Shown here: piece after piece, positions 30,901 through 32,845 of the stretch
How positions within the stretch are numbered: position 1 is the stretch's first letter
How the letters are laid out: the number at the start of each line of letters is the position of its first letter
Origin: Apostichopus californicus
Lineage: Eukaryota; Echinodermata; Holothuroidea; Aspidochirotida; Stichopodidae
DNA: 32,845 bases
Reading direction: 5' to 3'
Assembly (NCBI GenBank): GCA_020650975.1
Contig: JAIPMN010037451.1
Coordinates: 1 to 32,845 of the forward strand
Notes under the pieces: generated by a model
Seen by the model: the letters and a program-made list of their open reading frames with translations, nothing else
The model's database searches: none
Told to the model about the DNA's origin: nothing
Made by a program: the position numbers and the translations under genes

Positions 30901-32798
30901 ATCATTAGTTTAGGACAACTATTTACCTTGATGACCCCAGAGACGGCAGGGCCTGGTGGGGTGGTCTGGGCGTGGGCTTAATTCTCCACCCCACTTTTTG
31001 GTCTGTACTAAAACCTGTACTTGACAAACCAAAACATAGAGCAAAAATAATCTTCATAAACTAAAAACAACTGAAGTCGATGTTTTGAGATTAAATGACG
31101 TCAGTTTGAGGAAATGGTTGAAAGTTTGAGGTATAGTAGTCGAAGGTTAGAGAATATAGAAATATAGAAAAAAAAAAAAAGTTGAAATTGTTAAATAACA
31201 TCATTTCTTATTCTATGTGACGAAATCAAGCAAAGAGGTAAAAAAAAGGTCAAAACGATCGAAAGTTTGAGATAAGAAACCAAATTTAGGTATTACAACT
31301 TAGAGACGAAAGTGGAATTTATATAAACAAAAGCGAGGTTAAGCGGGTGAACAGTCAAAATTTCGAGATGAAATGTTGGAGTTTACCATCTGCAGTGGCC
31401 CAACGAAGCATAAAAAGTAAAATTCGTCTAGCAGAGATACCCAAAGTGACCACCGGTTATTATTCTCCCCTCCCATCCCACTCCCAATCTTTTGGATAGC
31501 TGCCTGTGTACCTCACTGCCCGTTGCTGTTGAGTTGCCTTAGACGTCACAAAAACAAAGTTCGATAAATCTTAGTAAAATTCCCCCATTTTAAGATGGGA
31601 TCCACCATTCTTGGACTGCCGTGTAAGAGGAAGTAAATATGTTATGCCTTAACTGGTTATTGGCTATGTGTCACATGACTCCATGAACTACACCTGTACA
31701 AATTGCAACAACTTAGATTGTTACCACAAAGGACTCTAAAAATGGACATTAATTAAATATACACATACACGCGAAGGGAGGAGAAGCCGACCAAGAGTAT
31801 AACATCATTGGGGATGCCCTCATTGCCCTCCCTAACCCTCCCCGCACCTTGGTTCCGCCACAACGGTCATGACTTAACTGTGTTCACAACAAGATAGTGT
31901 GGTTACCATGGTGAATTTCTTGTGATAACATGGTAGCACATAGTTTATGAAGTCATGCAGTCGCAACAATGTTAAAATAAAAGATCTTTAAGCTGAATGA
32001 TTTTGGAATTCACTGTATAGGTGTACTTTGAATGCAAAGTGAGTTATGTAAACAACTGACAACCAATTGAATAATAAAATAACTGGAATAAGATCACTAT
32101 TCGCAGTTTTAATTTGTTTAAACCTTGTGTTTGCTACATAAAACAAGCTAACTGTCTTTTCTTCTTGGTGATCATAATACATATTTGAATGTTGTATGTG
32201 ATAATATTCTTACCCATTGTTACTTTCAGACCAACCAAACGGAAGGGTAAGTCTTTAAATTGCGATTCCTTATCTGAACTGATAAACCGTGATCTAGATT
32301 CATAAGTAACATAAATATATATCATGCGTTGTAAAAACTACTACAGTACTAATTTCATCATTTCTGCACAATCAATAAGCTACAGTACTATTATGTCGCC
32401 ATATGTGCACAGTCAATAAGCTACTGTACTAACGTCTTACTTTGTGTACAATCAATAAGCTACAATACAAATGTCTTACCTTGTGTACAATCTCTAAGCT
32501 ACAGTTCAAATGTCTTACCTTATGTACAATCTCTAAGCTACAGTACTAATTTCGTCATTTGTGTACAATAAGTAAACTGCACGACACATGTCGTCCTTAA
32601 CGCACACTCACTAAGCTAAAGTACAATGTGTAGAGTTATTACTAATACACTGAGATATGATACAATGATTTAATGAGTATGGAAAAATGCACCTATTCTG
32701 CTTGTATTTATTCATATATTTGTATATTTCAATTAATTAGAGCAAAGCTTTTGGAAGACTCGGATCATAAACAATCGCCATCCGATGTGAAAGTTTGA
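18916..32798 (+). CDS. Gene 2: three-Ig-domain type I receptor with a long, microexon-ended cytoplasmic region (14 exons)
   Basis: Proposed join: 18916-18970, 19506-19835, 21451-22083, 22467-22562, 24249-24350, 24554-24648, 25776-25987, 26241-26308, 29047-29114, 29327-29371, 30156-30170, 30583-30606, 32230-32246, 32741-32798; 1,818 nt, 605 aa. Every border is GT..AG and the phases (1,1,1,1,1,0,2,1,0,0,0,0,2) agree. Order: signal peptide, V-like domain, two further Ig domains, membrane helix (WIVVVVIFVFLVLLIIIGVV), a basic Q-rich linker, an unrecognised helix-rich region of ~150 residues, then a charged microexon tail. It is likely a surface recognition or signalling receptor. The cytoplasmic region matches no family I can name. 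The Ig and membrane exons are the surest part and the last four exons the least. An alternative 641-residue end is described at 29327-29593. Confidence 0.8.
18971..19505. other. Gene 2 intron 1, with a G-rich run
   Basis: Donor gtaagatcc, acceptor cttcaattacag. A run of G3-6 tracts at about 19,205-19,228 could form a G-quadruplex on the plus strand. A T9 tract lies near 19,309. Confidence 0.65.
19506..19835 (+). CDS. Gene 2 exon 2: V-like domain lacking the usual second cysteine
   Basis: A 330-bp symmetric 1-1 exon. It reads KCQSPQYLQLGKKGVISCNY, FWYNSSN (the Trp of strand C), SGEYGVHPDGSLMIKKVS, then HVFAVSTLA where a Y-x-C motif is normally found. The first canonical Cys is present (ISC) and the second is replaced; an extra Cys sits near the N-terminus (DKC). 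I recall similar W-Y-x-S / P-x-GSL-x-I domains from sea cucumber predicted proteins, which is the main basis for the organism guess. Confidence 0.88.
19836..21450. other. Gene 2 intron 2
   Basis: 1.6 kb from gtaagtcg to the acceptor caatttgcag. A Cys-rich minus-strand ORF at 20,932-21,155 has no supporting splice or domain evidence. No repeat was recognised. Confidence 0.6.
21451..22083 (+). CDS. Gene 2 exon 3: two Ig domains in one exon
   Basis: Domain 2: SSLSCSV, LTWKLR and LRLFVCAAR. Domain 3: VVMNCGEDVSYFVWQK and NPTLGTYTCVY, the textbook Y-x-C end. Sequons include NIS, NVS and NSS. At 633 bp it is symmetric 1-1 but lacks the intron usually found between Ig domains. Donor gtaagaac at 22084. 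Confidence 0.9.
22467..22562 (+). CDS. Gene 2 exon 4: transmembrane helix
   Basis: EEERQTG, then about 23 hydrophobic residues (WIVVVVIFVFLVLLIIIGVV), then LYRCK as a basic stop-transfer. A 96-bp symmetric 1-1 exon between ggcatttcag and gtaattta. Confidence 0.9.
22563..24248. other. Gene 2 intron 4
   Basis: 1.7 kb from gtaattta to the acceptor ccgcaatag. It contains the 9-bp tandem array at 23,669-23,836. A GC-richer stretch around 22,860-23,060 is open for 72 codons on plus but shows no domain. Confidence 0.6.
23669..23836. repeat. 9-bp tandem repeat (AGATNAAAT)n
   Basis: About 18 imperfect units such as agataaaat, agattaaat, agatgaaat and agatgaaac. The minus-strand ORF over it (rich in F, Y, L and I) is a product of the repeat. 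Confidence 0.85.
24249..24350 (+). CDS. Gene 2 exon 5: basic and glutamine-rich linker
   Basis: ESNSKQRRSTTAS, TQQQQQQLL, KSTKKVTEEELR. A 102-bp symmetric 1-1 exon, coding for the juxtamembrane cytoplasmic segment. The CAA/CAG run may vary in length between alleles. The donor gtatct is weak. Confidence 0.72.
24554..24648 (+). CDS. Gene 2 exon 6: start of the unrecognised cytoplasmic region
   Basis: DWCKKNIIISKDQTRDTHDG then IVKRLKEASGKG; phase 1 in, phase 0 out at gtaaaaat. Acceptor ttcattttgaag. No family was recognised. Confidence 0.68.
24649..25775. other. Gene 2 intron 6
   Basis: 1.1 kb of AT-rich sequence with acceptor tttcttgtatag. Nothing else was recognised. Confidence 0.6.
25776..25987 (+). 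CDS. Gene 2 exon 7: helix-rich cytoplasmic segment
   Basis: VDIPRIILRDSFTSVQDNG, then LPPLNTLKRLSFENEKWQQW, then DLTKLISILQYACHRSPPTE; phase 0 in, phase 2 out at gtaagc. The leucine spacing suggests amphipathic helices. The WDLTxLxxILxxxC stretch loosely recalls helical adaptor or HEPN-like folds, but too weakly to assign. Confidence 0.78.
26241..26308 (+). CDS. Gene 2 exon 8: helix-rich cytoplasmic segment
   Basis: KIDRSLLPNQLENKLSTLQQ then KPD; phase 2 in, phase 1 out at gtaagaat. Acceptor tttcttctcaaag. Confidence 0.74.
26361..27841. mobile_element. Non-autonomous DNA transposon with 16-bp inverted ends and TTAA flanks
   Basis: The left end agaggttatgaagtgg (26361-26376) and right end ccatttcataacctct (27826-27841) are inverted repeats with one mismatch. 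Both are flanked by TTAA (26357-26360 and 27842-27845), as in piggyBac insertions. Subterminal tgacgtcag motifs about 180 bp from each end (26,548 and 27,660) also lie in opposite orientation. The length is 1,481 bp. Inside, 26,659-26,945 holds a broken acidic ORF. No transposase catalytic motif is present. A TA- or TWA-duplicating superfamily is also possible. Confidence 0.8.
26659..26945 (+). pseudogene. Broken acidic ORF inside the transposon
   Basis: ATG at 26659 starts MSSPESSDSEEIELHLSGLS and stops at TAA. Shifting the frame continues with FLEEEEEEIVFEGDEDIGV then FPYQLSP, ending at TAA 26,943-26,945. The acidic lead into a G-V-x-P-Y-x-x-x-P motif resembles, from memory, N-termini of transposon-associated proteins that carry a P2X7-like zinc-binding domain. 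That domain is absent here, so the assignment is tentative. Confidence 0.45.
29047..29114 (+). CDS. Gene 2 exon 9: hydrophobic cytoplasmic helix
   Basis: VEWVTGFAVAGVLHLNYDTK then QWE; phase 1 in (completing a Val codon), phase 0 out at gtatgtcc. Acceptor tctctttcag. The non-polar run WVTGFAVAGVL is more likely a buried helix than a second membrane span. Confidence 0.75.
29327..29371 (+). CDS. Gene 2 exon 10, short form
   Basis: SNSLGPLNENVYNML, 45 bp, 0-0, between attcacacag and gtaagtat. It contains YNML (YxxL). The donor is a good consensus, yet the frame also continues through it (see the long form). Confidence 0.7.
29327..29593 (+). CDS. Gene 2 exon 10, long form: alternative C-terminus by read-through
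   Basis: If the donor at 29372 is not used, the frame stays open for 74 codons beyond the short form: VSIQNLVKYISIQCKNECEQ, then LDSVQRRSYFPGVAQLRV, SGEGEEEVVAPRLYRRY, ending DLNVSG and TAA at 29591-29593. ATTAAA follows at 29633 and a GT-rich stretch at about 29,651, the arrangement of a poly(A) site. The extension contains VKYISI, which fits the ITIM consensus. The protein would be 641 aa. Confidence 0.55.
   Translation, partial: SNSLGPLNENVYNMLVSIQNLVKYISIQCKNECEQLKSTTLDSVQRRSYFPGVAQLRVTSGEGEEEVVAPRLYRRYITQNRNDLNVSG
29633..29638 (+). promoter_or_regulatory. Candidate poly(A) signal ATTAAA
   Basis: The commonest variant of AATAAA, 40 nt after the TAA of the long exon 10 and about 15 nt before atgtgtgtag. 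It supports 3'-end formation here. Confidence 0.5.
30156..30170 (+). CDS. Gene 2 microexon 11 (15 nt)
   Basis: LKKFE, 0-0, between a strong pyrimidine-rich acceptor (cacatcttgtctttcag) and gtatgtct. It adds five residues without changing frame. It is too short to be found by ORF scanning. Confidence 0.52.
30171..30582. other. Gene 2 intron 11
   Basis: The minus-strand ORF at 30250-30501 has no domain and is taken as chance. Acceptor cttgtattacag. Confidence 0.45.
30583..30606 (+). CDS. Gene 2 microexon 12 (24 nt)
   Basis: KEKANEEV, 0-0, between cttgtattacag and gtaagtaag (a near-ideal donor). It carries charged residues like its neighbours. Confidence 0.52.
30607..32229. other. Gene 2 intron 12, with a degenerate repeat
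   Basis: 1.6 kb. It includes an inverted pair cccatatt/aatatggg near 30,810-30,842 and the degenerate repeat at 31,070-31,390. Further microexons could be hidden here; none was found with a compatible phase. Confidence 0.5.
31070..31390. repeat. Degenerate minisatellite, units like gaaagtttgagat(n)aa
   Basis: Recurring short strings such as gttttgagattaaa, gaaagtttgaggtat, gaaagtttgagataag and aaatttcgagatgaaa spaced roughly 20-50 bp. It resembles the widespread marine-animal repeat based on GTCGAAATTTCGAGA. Heavily decayed. Confidence 0.5.
32230..32246 (+). CDS. Gene 2 microexon 13 (17 nt)
   Basis: TNQTE plus two bases of a Gly codon; 0 in, 2 out. It lies between gttactttcag and gtaagtct, an ideal donor. 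Its change of phase is exactly what the last exon needs. Confidence 0.52.
32339..32624. repeat. ~41-bp tandem repeat in gene 2 intron 13 (about 7 units)
   Basis: Units resemble caataagctacagtactaa, then tgtcttaccttgtgtacaat, with a period near 41 bp, diverging rightward. It occupies most of the intron before the last exon. Confidence 0.8.
32741..32798 (+). CDS. Gene 2 exon 14: C-terminus and stop
   Basis: Completes the Gly codon, then AKLLEDSDHKQSPSDVKV and TGA at 32796-32798. The acceptor ttcaattaattag is weak in pyrimidines. The two other phases give short ends with different stops, so the choice rests on agreement with microexon 13. No poly(A) signal is visible before the window ends at 32,845. 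Confidence 0.5.
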
Positions 32799-32845
32799 AA
32801 TTTGAAAGGCAGGTGGACGACGTCCGTATGATGCAACTGAATCAT

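Noticed and set aside
32339..32624. CRISPR array
   Set aside because: The ~41-bp units are contiguous and diverge gradually, with no repeat/spacer alternation; an animal tandem repeat.

Overview
The window is AT-rich animal nuclear DNA: long non-coding stretches, short exons with GT..AG borders, decayed mobile elements and many tandem repeats. No bacterial-style operon, rRNA or intact tRNA gene was seen. Two spliced genes, both on the + strand, encode type I membrane proteins with immunoglobulin (Ig) domains. Exon phases, a 5'-truncated CR1-like LINE and the style of the V-like domain of the second gene suggest an invertebrate deuterostome, probably an echinoderm and plausibly a sea cucumber. 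That placement rests on remembered family resemblance, not on a search.

Layout. 1-7,900: no convincing intact gene; a ~170-bp tandem repeat (571-957), a cluster of GATATC motifs (3,383-3,736), a 53-bp minisatellite (6,679-7,191), and two decayed copies of the last exon of the gene downstream (6,009-6,083 and 7,299-7,526). 7,915-11,810: gene 1, four exons (352 aa): signal peptide plus V-type Ig, a second Ig domain, a transmembrane exon, and a tyrosine-rich tail. Its introns hold a tRNA-derived SINE, a second block of the 53-bp minisatellite and a LINE 3' end. 12,115-12,191 is a fourth copy of the tail exon, also broken. 12,200-18,900: no supported gene; perfect hairpins and G-runs.

18,916-32,798: gene 2, fourteen proposed exons (605 aa) whose phases agree from first to last: signal peptide, an unusual V-like domain, two Ig domains in one exon, a transmembrane exon, a glutamine-rich linker, an unrecognised helix-rich cytoplasmic region over five exons, then a chain of 15-, 24- and 17-nt microexons and a last short exon. 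Exon 10 can also read through its donor for 74 codons to a stop followed 40 nt later by ATTAAA, which predicts a second C-terminus made by polyadenylation. A TTAA-flanked DNA transposon of 1,481 bp lies in intron 8.

Taken together, the window looks like part of an invertebrate Ig-receptor cluster: gene 1 sits among fragments of its own duplicates and carries phosphotyrosine-type motifs, while gene 2 appears built to swap its cytoplasmic tail. All gene models come from reading the sequence; no transcript or homology evidence was available.
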